From Aaosphaeria pasadenensis (taxonomy: Eukaryota > Ascomycota > Dothideomycetes > Pleosporales), in NCBI GenBank assembly GCA_022813625.1, contig JAKLMB010000003.1, positions 682,001 through 746,000 on the forward strand: a DNA stretch of 64,000 bases. Reading direction: 5' to 3'. Below, piece after piece: positions 1 through 11,811 of this stretch (the first letter of the stretch is position 1; each line of letters starts with the position of its first letter). Position numbers and translations under genes: made by a program. The notes beneath the pieces were generated by a model. That model saw nothing but the letters and a program-made list of their open reading frames with translations. It searched no databases and had not been told where the DNA came from.

Positions 1-2
1 CA

Positions 3-725
3 GAGTATTCGGAGTACAAATACTTTGCTAAGGATCCAGGGGCCTTGACCCGTGACAGCACTCCAGAATCCAAAGCAATTCAGGCCGCTGCCAAAGGCTC
101 CCAGAAATGGAAGACAGTTGATCTCGAACAAATTGTAGCAAGGCGAGGGTTCTCGCGGCCCGACCTCGTGCGAAAACTTGACACATGGAATGAGAAAGGC
201 ATGGTCGAGGTGAAGAAGGCAGGCACTACGAATGTCTTTCGCCTCGAGAAGCCACTCCCATCGAACCAAAAAGAGATTGATGAAATTGCCCACCACCTAG
301 ACCGCGCCATGGAAAACAAGGAACTCCAAGACCTCAGGCGAACGCAAGCTTTGATTGACCTCATCACTTCTAAAGAGTGTTTTGCTCACTCCATCACCTC
401 CTATTTCGGCGAATCGAACACCGCAACATCAACCGGAACCCTCGAAGAATGTGGCCATTGCACGTGGTGTGAAACTCACAAGCAAATCACTCTCCCCGGC
501 GAACCTGCTCCGGCCCCGACCCCTTTCCAACTAAAGCAGGTCATGGATGCTAGCCCTATCCACGACGACCCAAGGTTTCTCGCGAAGATCGCTTTTGGTA
601 TAAAGACTCCCTGGATGAGGACGCTCGGGTTGCAGAAGAGTCCTGCTTTTGAGTCGATGATGGACTGTGATTTCCTGGAGCTGGTGAGGGCTTTTGAAGC
701 GGAATGCAAGAAAGCCAACAAGTAA
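3..725 (+). CDS. RecQ-type DNA helicase, C-terminal part (5' end outside window)
   Basis: The frame is open from the left edge to a TAA, so only the last about 240 residues are visible. The diagnostic part is a RecQ zinc-binding signature in the middle: KECFAHSITSYFGE followed by CGHCTWC, matching the C...YFGE...C-x2-C-x2-C layout that sits behind the helicase core of RecQ enzymes. It is preceded by a stretch that would fit the helical/winged-helix region, with basic and acidic helices. The helicase motifs themselves must lie to the left of the window. RecQ proteins unwind 3'-5' and act in recombination and replication restart in the nucleus. The assignment rests on the zinc motif alone, so a RecQ-like protein of bacterial type is equally possible. 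No intron is evident in the visible part. Confidence 0.7.
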   Translation, partial: EYSEYKYFAKDPGALTRDSTPESKAIQAAAKGSQKWKTVDLEQIVARRGFSRPDLVRKLDTWNEKGMVEVKKAGTTNVFRLEKPLPSNQKEIDEIAHHLDRAMENKELQDLRRTQALIDLITSKECFAHSITSYFGESNTATSTGTLEECGHCTWCETHKQITLPGEPAPAPTPFQLKQVMDASPIHDDPRFLAKIAFGIKTPWMRTLGLQKSPAFESMMDCDFLELVRAFEAECKKANK

Positions 726-1191
726 ATGCATCAGTTTTTTATAGTCATTTAAGCTTGGAATTGTTTGAATATTAGGTACAGGGATTACGATTACTATGTA
801 GAGGCAGCTAGACACGACTGAATGAAATACTATCATGGTACTTGCTCTGGCTCATCTTGATGTTGTATCAACTTAGCAAATCATACGCCCTCAATATTGT
901 ACCTCAAAGCGCGGTTATTAAAGCTACAATAGAACATTACAATAGAACATTATTCAGTGACTTTCAAGGCACACGAGTGCATAGCCCTAGACTTGCTGTG
1001 GGCCAATGCTATCGGGCGCGGAAATGCGTCTCATTGGCCAGCTATCGGCATTTCGTTCGAGGGGTACTCGTATATTCATTCCCAACCACATCTATGACTG
1101 GCTGGCGGAGTAACAACAGAACAACCTTGCAACGAGATACAACCAGACACACACCATATCTCCATCCAAATACCTTCCCCAAATTCTAAAC
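726..1191. other. Intergenic, with a 13-bp direct duplication
   Basis: No gene seen. It holds the helicase 3' flank and the promoter of the dehydrogenase. At 926-951 the 13-mer acaatagaacatt occurs twice head to tail. Confidence 0.6.
926..951. repeat. Two perfect tandem copies of a 13-bp unit
   Basis: The unit acaatagaacatt is at 926-938 and again at 939-951. It is non-coding, about 240 bp upstream of the dehydrogenase start. It is probably a replication-slippage duplication. Confidence 0.8.
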
Positions 1192-2561
1192 ATGACAGCA
1201 AAACCAAAAGTCCTCCTCCTCGGCACCATAGAATCGTAAGCCCCCATACCCCTCCTCCCCTCTACCACCATCCTCAAAACCCCTCGCTAACCTCCCTCCA
1301 GCGACACAAAAGAATGGGCCAAACTGCAAGAAATCGCAGACGTCGTGACGCCGACGTCTCAATCGCGAGACGCCTTCCTGGCCGAGTGTCGCAGCGGGGC
1401 ACTCGACGGCGTGGTCGCGGCGTTCCGGACGTTCTCGTCTGTCCAAGTCACGGGACTGGTTGATAAGGAGCTGGTTGAGGCGCTGCCGCGGAGTTTGGGG
1501 TTTGTTTGCCATAACGGTACGTTTGCTCTATTCTATTGTGCATTACTCCCTGGGCGTCTACGTGAGGGTGGGCGTATGATTGCGTGATGCAATGAATGAA
1601 TGCTTGCTTGATTGATTCACTGTGCGGAGCGATGATCCTCTAAGAAATCAAGAGAACTATAAACTGAGGAAACGACACCACAACAGGAGCCGGCTACGAC
1701 CAAATCGACGTCTCCGCCTGCACCGCGCGCAACATACTCGTCTCCAACGTCCCCACGGCCGTCGACGACGCCACGGCTGACACCGCCATCTTTCTCCTCC
1801 TCGGCGCCCTGCGCGGCTTCAACAAAGGCATGTCTTCCCTGCGCGCAGGCCGCTGGATCGCAGACGTACCTCTCGGCCACGACCCGCAGGGTAAGGTACT
1901 TGGGATCATTGGAATGGGCGGGATTGGGAGTGTGTTTGCGAGGAGGGCGCTAGGGTTCGGGATGAAGGTGCAGTATTTTAATCGGAGGAGGTTGGGGAGC
2001 GAGGAGGTGATTGAGGGCGTGGAGTATGTGGGGTTTGAGGAGTTGTTGGCGACGAGCGATGTCGTGTCGTTGAATTTGCCGCTTAATGTGAGTTTTCTAT
2101 TTTCTTTTGTCTTTCGATGCGGTTGGGGGCAAGTGGATGTGTCCTCGTCAACGAGTGTCAGGGGGAGTTTCTGCGAAAGGGTGGTTTCTTATTTGTTGGG
2201 GAGACTAATAGGCAACTGGCAGAACAACACAAAACACATCATCTCGACGCCCGAGTTCAACAAGATGAAGCGGGGTGTCGTGATCATAAACACCGCACGC
2301 GGGGCCGTCATAGACGAAGCAGCGCTCGTGGAGGCGATAGACGCGGGCATTGTGTGGTCTGTCGGGTTGGACGTGTTCGAGAATGAACCACAGATTCACC
2401 CTGGGTTGCTGTCGAATGAGAGCGTCATGTTGGTGCCGCACATGGGTACCCATACGGTGGAGACGAGGCAGAAGATGGAGGAGTGGACGATTGCGAACGT
2501 GAGGTCAGCGGTGGAGACAGGGAGGCTGAAGAGTATTGTGAAGGAGCAGGCGGGGTTGTAG
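1192..2561 (+). CDS. D-isomer-specific 2-hydroxyacid dehydrogenase (glyoxylate/hydroxypyruvate reductase type)
   Basis: Four exons, 1192-1235, 1302-1516, 1687-2087 and 2223-2561, give 332 residues, the normal size for this family. The protein shows the NAD(P)-binding Rossmann glycine motif GIIGMGGIGS in the centre, the substrate/catalytic arginine region NTARGAVID, the glutamate in FENEPQIHP and the terminal catalytic histidine in VPHMGTHT. These are the R, E and H expected for D-2-hydroxyacid dehydrogenases, which interconvert 2-oxoacids and D-2-hydroxyacids. The closest functional class is the fungal GOR1-like glyoxylate reductases, though specificity cannot be read from sequence. No targeting peptide is apparent, so it is probably cytosolic. 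All introns have GT-AG borders; the second and third are 170 and 135 nt. Confidence 0.9.
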
Positions 2562-3260
2562 GGAACTGGGCTGTTGGGGTGGGATGTGCTGAGATACGTC
2601 TAAGTTAAGCATCATTGTTCTTGTCATTTGTCCTTTGGGTTTGATGAAAATTAAAGGCCATTGATCTGGTTGGACATGGAAGGGTACAGTTATGTGATGA
2701 GCGACAATGAGAGGTGGAATACGCATAGATGTCTCTCCTGCAGAAATGGATACTGGCGCCAAAGGATCCGCGCCATTTAGGACGGCGATCTCCTTGGTCT
2801 CAATCATCTAGTGATAGGCATAGCAGTCACACGGTTCCTTTGGTGAAGTCTCTTGTTACTGGATCTGGTCTTGAAAGTAAACTCACAAGCTGACCCCTTG
2901 TTCTTGGTAAAATTGTGCACGTATTATTCAAATTAACAATTATTATCTAGTGGTACAAGATGCTTAATTCTTTTAGATGTAATATATACAATGGCTCTGC
3001 TGTATGGAAGAACCAATTTTGGCTAGTCATTATCCCTAGTAGGAGGGACCAGTGGAAGAAGATGTAAGACTAAGGGCCACAGTCAAAGGTCTTCTCTTCA
3101 ATCGAGAATGCCTGGGTATATGGGTATAGGAATGACCACATGAACTTCTTTAACCAGCGTCTCCTCAATTTTTTAACAATGTATGGCCTGCAAAGAGAAA
3201 ACCTCTGGGCTAGAGCAATCGTCTCTCAAGTTTATTTCGATCCACTCCTGCATTCCATGC
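2562..3260. other. Convergent intergenic region
   Basis: Lies between the 3' ends of the dehydrogenase and the sugar transporter. AT-rich patches around 2930-2990 fit 3' untranslated sequence. Nothing else is seen. Confidence 0.6.
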
Positions 3261-5033
3261 TTAGTACTTGTCTCCCTCAACCCTCTCCTCCATGATCTCC
3301 TTGTTAGGAGGCGTGTTGGGCATGGGTTCAACGAAAGAGCCCTGGCGATCGCCCATGCTGTCGTGCCAGTGGAGCAAGACTTTGTCTCCGGTGAAGAGCT
3401 TGTCGATCTGCTCGAGGGAAAGGTTTCGGACCTCGGGGTAGAAGAAATAGATCAAAGGCAAGAAGCACGCGTTGAAGATAGCGAAGTACACGTATGTCTT
3501 CCAGCCAATGCTGTTGATGGAGACAGGCGTGATCTCGACGACCAAGAAGGTGAAGATCCAATTGCTAGCGGCGGCGAGAGCGGCGGCCTTGGTTCGAATG
3601 GCAAGGGGTGCGTACTCGGCGGGGAGCAACCAAGGGATGGCGAGGAGACCGACGGCGAAGAAGAAGTTGAAGAGGAAGAGCATAACGATGGCGACGATAC
3701 CGCAGGCGTGGGAGCCATTGCTTACAGTTCCGGCGAGGACGGCCATGCAAATGGCTTGTCCTGCGCATGCGAAGAGCATGAGCTTTCTGCGTCCAAGGCG
3801 ATCCAAGCACCAGATGGGAATGAGAGAGGAGAGGAAATATGCGACGCCGTTGAATCCGGCGAGAAGCATAGCTAAGTTGTGGGACATTCCGACGGAGACT
3901 TCGAAGATAACGGGGGCATACTGGGCGCAATGTTAGTTGATGATGTTTAATACCCAAGATTTGAGATACTCACGTAAGTAATCAAGTTAATACCGGAAAG
4001 CTGCTGCATGAACTGTCCTCCAATACCGAGCAAAGTCCTGCGGCGGAACCTTTGAGGGCTAGCCTTAAACAGAGATGTGAAGGTTGTACCGCTTGATGCA
4101 GCCTTCTCCTCAGCGTATGCGTGCTCAATCTCACGGAGCTCAGCGTAGACAATCTGATGATCGGGTGAAAGGGAGTGTGCGTTCTTTTGCAGGCGCCAGA
4201 GGATCTGTCGAGCCTCATCGGATCGGTCGTGAGCCACAAGCCATCGAGGGGACTCCGGAAGCACAGCAACTGCTGCAATTGTAACGAGCGCGAACAGAAT
4301 CTGTAACGCGATGGGGAAACGGAATTGTGCCTGGTTGTCCACGAATGACATGCCATAGTCTATTATTTGTTGTCAGTCTTGCACGATCATCTCCAAGTTC
4401 GAAATAGGGGAATACTGACCAGTCCAGTACGAAAGCATGACTCCAAAGATGTTGATCGCCAATTCGATCGAAAGACCCGTTCCTCGAGAGGTTGGCCTCA
4501 TGAGCTCGGAATGCCAGACGGGGATTGTGGCCGTGTTGATACCATTTCCAAGACCTGCAACTATACGTCCGACAATCATCTGGGCAATAGAATAAGAAGA
4601 GGTCTGGATGGCAGCTCCAACGGTCAAGATAGCACAGCCGATCATGATCGTCCATCTACGTCCAAGTCTCTCTGCGAAAACAAATGCCAAAAGCGCACCG
4701 AAGAAGCATCCAATCTATGCAGAGTGAGCTTAGAAGTTTTAGCAAGCTTGGTATCGTCATCGTACCTCGTAGATTGCAACGACCGTTCCCTGTAGCGAAG
4801 AGCTTCCATTACCGCCCTTTGTTGTGTCGATCTCTGGAAATTGCCTTGTGAAAGATGATCCGGTAAGAAGACCGCTCATAACACCCTGATCTATAGTTAC
4901 AGAATCCAATTAGCTACTATTTTTCCCTTATGGGCAGGAACTGTGAGAACGTACCATATCCGAACAGCAAGAAACCTGAACCGGCTGCGAATGTGATGGC
5001 CCAATCGAGGGCGCGACCTGTGAGTTGAGGCAT
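3261..5033 (-). CDS. MFS sugar (hexose-type) transporter
   Basis: Five exons (5033-4955, 4890-4766, 4714-4420, 4359-3974, 3920-3261) give 514 residues, typical of the fungal sugar-porter family with 12 membrane helices. Visible family marks are FGYDQGVMSG in helix 1, the loop ERLGRRW between helices 2 and 3, PESPRWL after helix 6, LITYYAPVIFE in helix 7, the repeated loop LDRLGRRK, and YPEVRNLSLEQID at the end, which replaces the usual PETKG-type motif. The substrate is probably a hexose, pentose or related polyol taken up at the plasma membrane by proton symport. The next gene leftward is convergent. Rightward on the same strand are a Zn2Cys6 regulator and an SDR, suggesting a small sugar-use group. 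Confidence 0.93.
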
Positions 5034-6095
5034 CTTTTTTTGCTTTTTCGACTCCGACTCTATAAAAGGTGCTGGGTGAAAAGAATCTGGGGATTTGTGG
5101 GGAACTCCTCTCTCGTCTGGAGTCGTTGATGCCGGAGAACCTTGCCTACTTATAGCTACAAGATATAGAAATTAACTCATACGACCAGTACTCGTCGCGA
5201 TGCCCATGACCTTGGAAGGTCTGCCGTACTAACGGCGCACGAACCTCCCATTTCTGCGGAGAGAAAACAAGGCCTTCTCAACTCAATACCGAACTTGGAA
5301 TTCTGATGCGCTAATCCCCAACAGTAAGCAGGAAGAAACGCTGTTCAGTAGGGGACCGCTGTTTTGGGCGCGTAAAGTGGCCGAGTCTAACCCACCAGAG
5401 CTCGAAAGGTTTTTGGAGGATGACGGTGTTGAGCGGCAAAGTCTTCCCTTTTCGTGTTGTAGAAGCGCTTCCTGGAGGAGAAATTGGAGCTTCGGGCCGT
5501 TGCGTTTCGGAAAAGAGAAACCGTGAAAGGAGCCTAGTGGACTGTCCAGTTTGCATGCATGTTAATAGTAGCGACCACGGAAGTCGGCCGCGAAGATTAA
5601 TTTACGAGTAATTACAAAAGACTAAACAGCATCTCGCGCGTGTAGCTCTATACTTTGATCATGCTTGTTCCTTGGTGCATCGCTTTTCCGAAAAGACGCT
5701 TGTTAGCCGACTCGGAATGTGACCTGACCATCGTATACGCGCCACGAAAACTCTTATATCAATCATCCACTACAGGTATAAGGGGTGCAGCTCGTAGTTC
5801 CCCGTGGGAAAAATCAGTTCATCGGCTATTGTTTTTGATCCGGGGCAATTGCCGCCAGCCACAGAAGACGTTTCTGGCCAGAATGGTTATATTGACGCTA
5901 CATTCAATCTGGGAATTTGGTTCGAGAGCCACGTTTATACAATTGTTGAAAGTGTATATTCGCTTGAGAGGCTCTCTAAGCTATAGATAACCATTTAATC
6001 CGCGTATTCCAAATTTGGTTGCAAGTGCACAAGAACGAATTACCAAGTAGAAGAGCTGAAAGTACTGCGAAAGCCTTATTGGAACCAGGTATCAA
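5034..6095. other. Promoter region of the sugar transporter
   Basis: About 1 kb without a convincing gene, upstream of the minus-strand transporter and downstream of the minus-strand regulator. Short open frames here have no family signature. Confidence 0.6.
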
Positions 6096-8208
6096 CTAAT
6101 TATCTAAATCTCCCCAGTGTTGCTGCAAATCAACAGCCCGCCAGGTAGCTGCCCATCCCGTTTCAAGTTCAATCCTCTTATAAATATTTGTAATCGCGCG
6201 GTGTTCATCCGGATGGCTCATGACTTGTCCAGCAAGCCATAGTGGTTGAATACAATTCGTCCAGCAACCGTGGTGTGTGTTTGAGATTGAGATGGCACAG
6301 ATTTGCCGAGCATGCCATAGCAATGATCTTGTCCGTTTTGTGTTTCGAGGGCAGCTTTGCAGCATCAGTAGTGATGCAGTGTGGTGAAGCTGGTTTCCGG
6401 ATATCGCTGCTCCATTGGTGAAGAGAGCGGTTGGAAAAGGCGAGCCAGTCTTGTCCTGGGCAGATGTGGAGTTCTGGTATAAGAAGGCCTGCATTTCAGG
6501 AGGCCGGACTATATACCAGTGCTCAAGCTGATCAAATAATTCGCACCATTGCGAAGCAAAAGATCCCTGGACAGAACCACTGAGAGAGCTGGGCGTCTTT
6601 GGATCTTCCGGTCCATATAAGAAGTCGATCACTTTGCCAATAAGATAGCAAGAATAGTTGGCATGATCTTCGAACACGCCAGTAATCTGGAAATATGTAC
6701 AGTCGGCCTCGAATGAGTTCGCCGACATCCATTCGTCGATGGGAATGAGGGTTCTTTCCATGGAGATGAGACCACCACAGACGTCTGCATGAGAGTGCTT
6801 AGCCATGTGAATGCAAAGCGATGTCAGGAAGGGTTCCTACCCATTCTTGCAAAGCACCAGAATAGTGCCTGCTCCACGCCTCCGCTATCTCCTCTAATAT
6901 TCATAGACCTGATCAAGGAGGCACAGCCATCGAGGTGACGTCGCCACGCTCTTGGGGAACCTGATGTTGATTAAAATCCGTTCACCATGATGGGACTGGG
7001 AACTTACAACTTAACATTTCCAATACGCATAGAACAACACATGAGGCAACCACAAGAACCGTTCTTTCATGCAGCTGAGGAACAAGTCGATGTATAGCCT
7101 CCTGGTACAACGCCAAGCTGGTTGAAGCGGGCAATGAGCCATCCTTGCGTTCCAGTTGCCTGGCGCTCAATGCGAGCATCGAGTAACGTAGGTGTGGACA
7201 ATTTTGTGCCATGTTGGGTAGGGTGTGGCGGAAATGCTTATGTGAATCGAATTTATCGAGCTTTGAGCATACATTAGTAGAGTATAAGAGTCTAAACGAC
7301 AGCGGAAGCCTACCCATAAAGATATCTCCTCCACCCAATTCTTCCATAAGATATGCTCCTGATTGGGCGATAGCAAGGTTTCAATTTCCGGTGAAAGTTG
7401 AGTCTGAATGACAGGAGCATTATCCTCGATACCGTTTTCGACTATGTGCATATCATGGTTGTCGTTATGAATGCCCTCTAAACCGACGAGGGAAGGACTG
7501 CCCTGCCGACTAGGTTGTCGAGACCTCGCAGTGATGAACACATTGCGACGCAATGTGTTGTGCAATTCTCGATATTTGGATCCAGATAGGAAGATGCCAT
7601 CGTCACTCCCAAATTCTGGAGAAGGGTAGAAGTCCATTCCATCGATGGCCACTTCGGCGCCTTGCTCATCTCTCAAATCATTCTGGAACTCTGCTGATTC
7701 AGTGGTCGTACTAGGATCGAATTGTGAGGTGATCAAACCGAATGAATCGGTAGAAGGACTGGCTGAAACATTGTTTGAAGACGAGTCACCTTGTACGGGA
7801 GAGTTGTCTTCGACTGCAGTAGTGTCGTGGGGTTTTGATTGCTCTGGGGGAGACTGATGTCACATTAGTCCAGACGTTGAGTCCCATGAGTTTCTAGGAC
7901 TTACCTGTCGACGTCTTTTAGACCGATTTGCTCGAGACATAGAGATGGACTGAGAATTCTCATCCAATGTGAAGGCATTCTCCAGCCGGAAGGTCAAGCC
8001 GCGGGTCCACTCGCATTTCTCGGATGCTTTAGAGCAGATCGTGCATGTCGGTTTCTTTTCGTCGCCTAATAATGGAATGAGAAATATTACCCAGACGGGG
8101 AAGGATCATTGGCATACACTTTTTCTTCTTGCGACGGCAATTCAGACATCCCGTCCTCGAACGGGTTTTCCGTTTGTTCCCATCATCTTTTGGTGGTGCG
8201 AGGTTCAT
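6096..8208 (-). CDS. Zn2Cys6 transcription factor with fungal-specific regulatory domain
   Basis: Six exons (8208-8118, 8065-7905, 7853-7314, 7260-7008, 6960-6841, 6784-6096) give 617 residues. The binuclear zinc cluster is at about residues 21-50: CLNCRRKKKKC, completed across intron 1, then CTICSKASEKC. A Ser/Asp-rich linker follows. The C-terminal two thirds carry the hallmarks of the fungal-specific domain: WVEEISLW-LDKFDSHKHFRHTLP, HLRYSMLALSARQLERKD, AWRRHLDGCASLI, DVCGGLIS and the final HARQICAISISNTHHGC and ETGWAATWR. Four of the five introns are about 50-75 nt. It is a nuclear DNA-binding regulator. Its place between a sugar transporter and a polyol-type SDR suggests those genes as targets, which is inference. 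Confidence 0.9.
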
Positions 8209-8863
8209 GATCCTAGCATGTTCGATATGGACAGAAACCTGTCATGCAAAGAGCACATATTCCTCAATAGGAAAAATATGATGCCTGGAGACGAAAACAT
8301 GCACTGACAACAATATGCGCGAAGCGATTCTAAAGAGTTCGCCTGAGAGGTGGAGTCGGTCCGCACGTGTCAACCGAAACCGCGCTTGACCTACTGCTTC
8401 TGCGTGGACTAGCAGTAGTGGGCAATACCATGACGTAATCATAGCACCCCTACATGTGAATACGGTGAATGTAAAGCATTCCGGATCGTTCTAGTGCAGA
8501 GGGTTACTACTTTAGGTTGTCCGCCGGCTAGCATTTTGGAACTGCAGGCAAGAACACGTGCATCAGCCTCACCTATGCAAAGAAGCTGATTAGATTTAAG
8601 GTGGGCGTACTTGATACTACCCTCGTAGCAAGTGGGCAACCCAGTGTGGTAACCCTGGACTTTAACCATGGAGTTTGATTTGACTATGTTTCTTTACGCC
8701 ATTGCCGTTCAGCTTCAGGCACGTTGTTTAACAATGGGGCATAAATTGTCAGCACTACGATTGTGCAATGCTCGCGCATGCAGTTATTAGAAGCATTCGT
8801 AATGGTATTAATTCTCTTTTTGGTAGTTCTACAGTCGTGATATCTATTCATTAAATTTCCACC
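8209..8863. other. Promoter region of the Zn2Cys6 regulator
   Basis: Contains the upstream region of the regulator and the 3' flank of the SDR. No gene recognised. Confidence 0.6.
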
Positions 8864-9867
8864 TTATGCCGACGCACAATGACCACCGTCAACACGGAGG
8901 TCTGCACCTGTCATGAAACTGCTTCCAGATCCCAAAAGGAACACAACTGGTGCTTTGAAATCCTCTGGTGCTCCTAAACGTCCTAGAAGAGCACCTGCCA
9001 TCCATGTCTTCTCCAACTCGGGCTCGGCTTGAAGTAGCGCATCGGTCATAGCGGTTCGGATGTACTGAGAAATATTAGCACGTCCAATCTTGAAAGTCGG
9101 TGATCCAGTTCTACTTACACCGGGAGACAATGAGTTGACGCGGATGCCATACTGGCCCCATTCCTGTGCGAGGGAGCGAGTCATTTGTTGGACGGCAGCT
9201 TTGCTGCTGTTGTAGGCGGAGCAATCCAATCCCTGAGAAAATATGCTATCAGTCGTTTGTCTATGGTAGATATTCGTATGAGTTCACTTACTCGGTTGGC
9301 AATGTTACCAGACATGGAAGCAATCATGACAATGCTACCGTGTACGTTGGTTGCCTTCATGGCCCTGGCAGCGTATTTCGCAGTCAGGAAAGCACCGACA
9401 GCATTGACGCGGAAGATCCTCTCGTAATCCGATCCTGGGTATTCCAAAGCAGGCTGCTTCTGCTGGATACCGGCGCATGCGACGGTACCTCTGAAAGGTG
9501 CATTGAGACGCTGTGCCTCCTGCTTAACCTCATCGAAAACTTGCTCGACGTTCGGCTCGTTTGTGATATCGCATTGGTAGTACTTGCACCAAAGACCGGA
9601 TCTTTTGGCGATCTTCTCGAGGCCAGCCCATTCCTCTGGCAATGGCTGCTCCAAAATGTCCACACAAGCAACATGGCCACCAGCCTCAGCAATAGCGCAG
9701 GCCAATGTTATTCCGAGTCCACGAGCTCCACCAGTAACTAATGTTACAGTGTTCTTCAATGTGAAAAGCAGTTCAGTCGCATTGTTTGCGGGTGTCTGAT
9801 TTGACTCGGGAATGACAGCGGGAAGGGTAGTGTCACTGACGACTTGGTTTTGAATTCCTGGGGCCAT
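8864..9867 (-). CDS. Short-chain dehydrogenase/reductase, polyol/ketose (SOU-like) type
   Basis: Three exons (9867-9292, 9232-9119, 9064-8864) give 296 residues. Classical SDR marks are the cofactor motif TGGARGLG near residue 54, ACAG in the NAG position, the catalytic serine in IASMSG, and YNSSK carrying the catalytic Tyr and Lys. The segment VNSLSPGYIRTAMTD and the C-terminal LRVDGGHCA are typical of mannitol dehydrogenase, sorbose reductase and L-xylulose reductase relatives. It therefore probably reduces a ketose or oxidises a polyol with NADP(H) in the cytosol. The ATG at 9867 was chosen because the upstream extension begins only with TTG. Confidence 0.9.
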
Positions 9868-10746
9868 TTTGGGATACTGTAGAAAGAGAGACAAAGGTTT
9901 GAAGCTGAAGACCGGCGCCCGCTACGAGGGACATACTTTACATTTATTCTTACTCTACATTTTTTAGGGCGCACGTGCAGAGACAGTCAGGCGCCGTCAG
10001 ACATAACAGTCTGCACGAATGTCCTGTAGGTGCATTGTGGATACCTTCGGTGGGTTTGCTCGCAACGATGTCGGCAGAGCCGCAATGTTCGAGCGCAAAA
10101 GTATACCGAATGCGGGTATCCGAAGCGCATTTTCGATACCCCTGGAGTTAGTATGGGCAACTCAATGCTTAGTTCCTAGGATCCCCCACCTGCACCCGAT
10201 GCCAATTCTAGCCGATCGTCTAACAAATCTTAGCTGTTCCGGGATACTTGAAGGGGCCCGGAAAGAGTCAAGAACTTGAGAACGTTGGGTAATATATGAT
10301 GGTTTGCTATGATTCATTCTTGGTAGCATTTCGTATTGCAGGTGCTGCTCGAAACGAGGCACGGCTTTTTCTACGTGAAAATTTCTCTGTGTGGTCTGAC
10401 TTGCGTAGGACTTGCTGCAAGAGCGGGGATATCTGCTACCTGGTTCCCCATTTTCTGCACCCCGGGTCAGCATATTTCGCGGAGTGTGCAGTGCGGGTTT
10501 GTCGAGTCGTACAGTGTACACTATGGACCTGCACACGTGATGGTGGACATAGTAGTGCTTTCTGTCTACCATGCTTGTTCCTATATTATGCAAATCGTGT
10601 CACTATAGCATTCGAAAATCTCAGGGCAGGATCTTTCGGATATACAAAATTTGAATTATTGTCAAATGCTCGTTAGGGTTTGCATAATATGGGGGTTTTT
10701 GGTAATTGGCAATTCAAGATTACCTGGTAACAACACTATGATGGAA
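9868..10746. other. Intergenic region
   Basis: Promoter of the SDR and 3' flank of the beta-helix gene. Only small overlapping open frames without signatures are seen. Confidence 0.6.
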
Positions 10747-11811
10747 CTAACAGATAGTCCTGCCCCCTGAGCCAGAAAGATTCCATTTTGTGTTCTCTCC
10801 ACAAGGGCTCTCTCGGACGGTAGTACCATCAACTTTCAACGTGATGCTGATGTCACGATTGTTCGCAAACTCGGTGCGGGCCGCAAGACGAACTTCACCA
10901 CCACCATTGACAGTTCCACCAAGAATCTTGACATTGTTGCAATTCTCGATGAGAACAGCGTTGTTACCATTGTTGGCCAAGTCGACGCTTTTGATCTCTG
11001 CACCTCCAGACTGGGATACACAGAAGACACCCCGTCCGCCGCCACGTGAAACCACCTTGTCGATGTAGACATTTGTCGCGTAGCCTCCGTTCGCTTGACG
11101 ACCGTTCTCGTTGGCCATGCGGAAAGTCGCGTATCCGTTTCCTGCCGCGACGTTGTTTCCATCGACGAGTCCTACGCGCGCATTGGTCGTCTTTTGCAAA
11201 AGGAGACCGCACTCGCCAACATTCTTAGCAATGACGGAATTGATGGTCAGGCCATCGATGTTCCACGTCTCAACGGCGTGACTGCCAGCACCGGTGACAG
11301 TAATTGTGTCCATCTTCACATTGGAGTTTGCGGCCTTGTCTCGATCAAATCGAATGCCAAGTCCGCCGCTCAGATTCATGTTGATCTTGCCCAGAGTGAG
11401 ACCCTTTGTGCCTGAGAATCTCAGACCGAAGTAGGGATTGCCAGTCATGGTCAGATATGGGATCTGGACATTCGTGGTGTCGGTCGATTCAATGGCACCG
11501 CGACCTGACTTGGTACCCACATTGATCGTTCCGCATCCTTCAAAGATCTTGCCGCTGGCAATAGTGATGGTGTTGGCACCAATGGAACCAGAGGCGATCA
11601 CAGCAACGCGCTGTCCACTGCCGATGGAGTCCAATGCAGCTTGGATGGCAGCACGATAGTCAGAGCCAGTGTAGACGTTGCTCGAGCCCTTTGTAGCTGT
11701 GAACGAGCTACCTGATCCAGTAACCCGAGCATCTGGCGTTCCTGAACCGCATTGGGCGCAGGCTGTGGAGGCCAGTGCCAAAACTGCCGATAGAATTGAA
11801 AGACGAGCCAT
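10747..11811 (-). CDS. Secreted right-handed parallel beta-helix protein (pectin-lyase-like fold)
   Basis: Intronless, 354 residues. The ATG at 11811 gives a clear signal peptide, MARLSILSAVLALASTACA, whereas the further upstream frame starts with TTG. The mature protein begins QCGSGTPDARV. It is rich in Gly, Asn, Thr and short hydrophobic strands (VKMDTITVTGAG, LTINSVIAKNVGECGLLLQ, VYIDKVVSRGGGRGVF, VKILGGTVNGGGEVRLAA), the pattern of parallel beta-helix coils seen in polysaccharide lyases and GH28-type enzymes. I cannot place it in a named lyase or hydrolase family, and no GH28 catalytic signature is visible. It is probably extracellular and acts on or binds plant or microbial polysaccharide. 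It fits beside the sugar transporter, regulator and SDR. Confidence 0.8.
   Translation of the reverse strand: MARLSILSAVLALASTACAQCGSGTPDARVTGSGSSFTATKGSSNVYTGSDYRAAIQAALDSIGSGQRVAVIASGSIGANTITIASGKIFEGCGTINVGTKSGRGAIESTDTTNVQIPYLTMTGNPYFGLRFSGTKGLTLGKINMNLSGGLGIRFDRDKAANSNVKMDTITVTGAGSHAVETWNIDGLTINSVIAKNVGECGLLLQKTTNARVGLVDGNNVAAGNGYATFRMANENGRQANGGYATNVYIDKVVSRGGGRGVFCVSQSGGAEIKSVDLANNGNNAVLIENCNNVKILGGTVNGGGEVRLAARTEFANNRDISITLKVDGTTVRESPCGENTKWNLSGSGGRTIC

Noticed and set aside
3183..3875. Plus-strand frame of 230 codons
   Set aside because: Antisense to the last exon of the sugar transporter, which has clear family motifs. Shadow.
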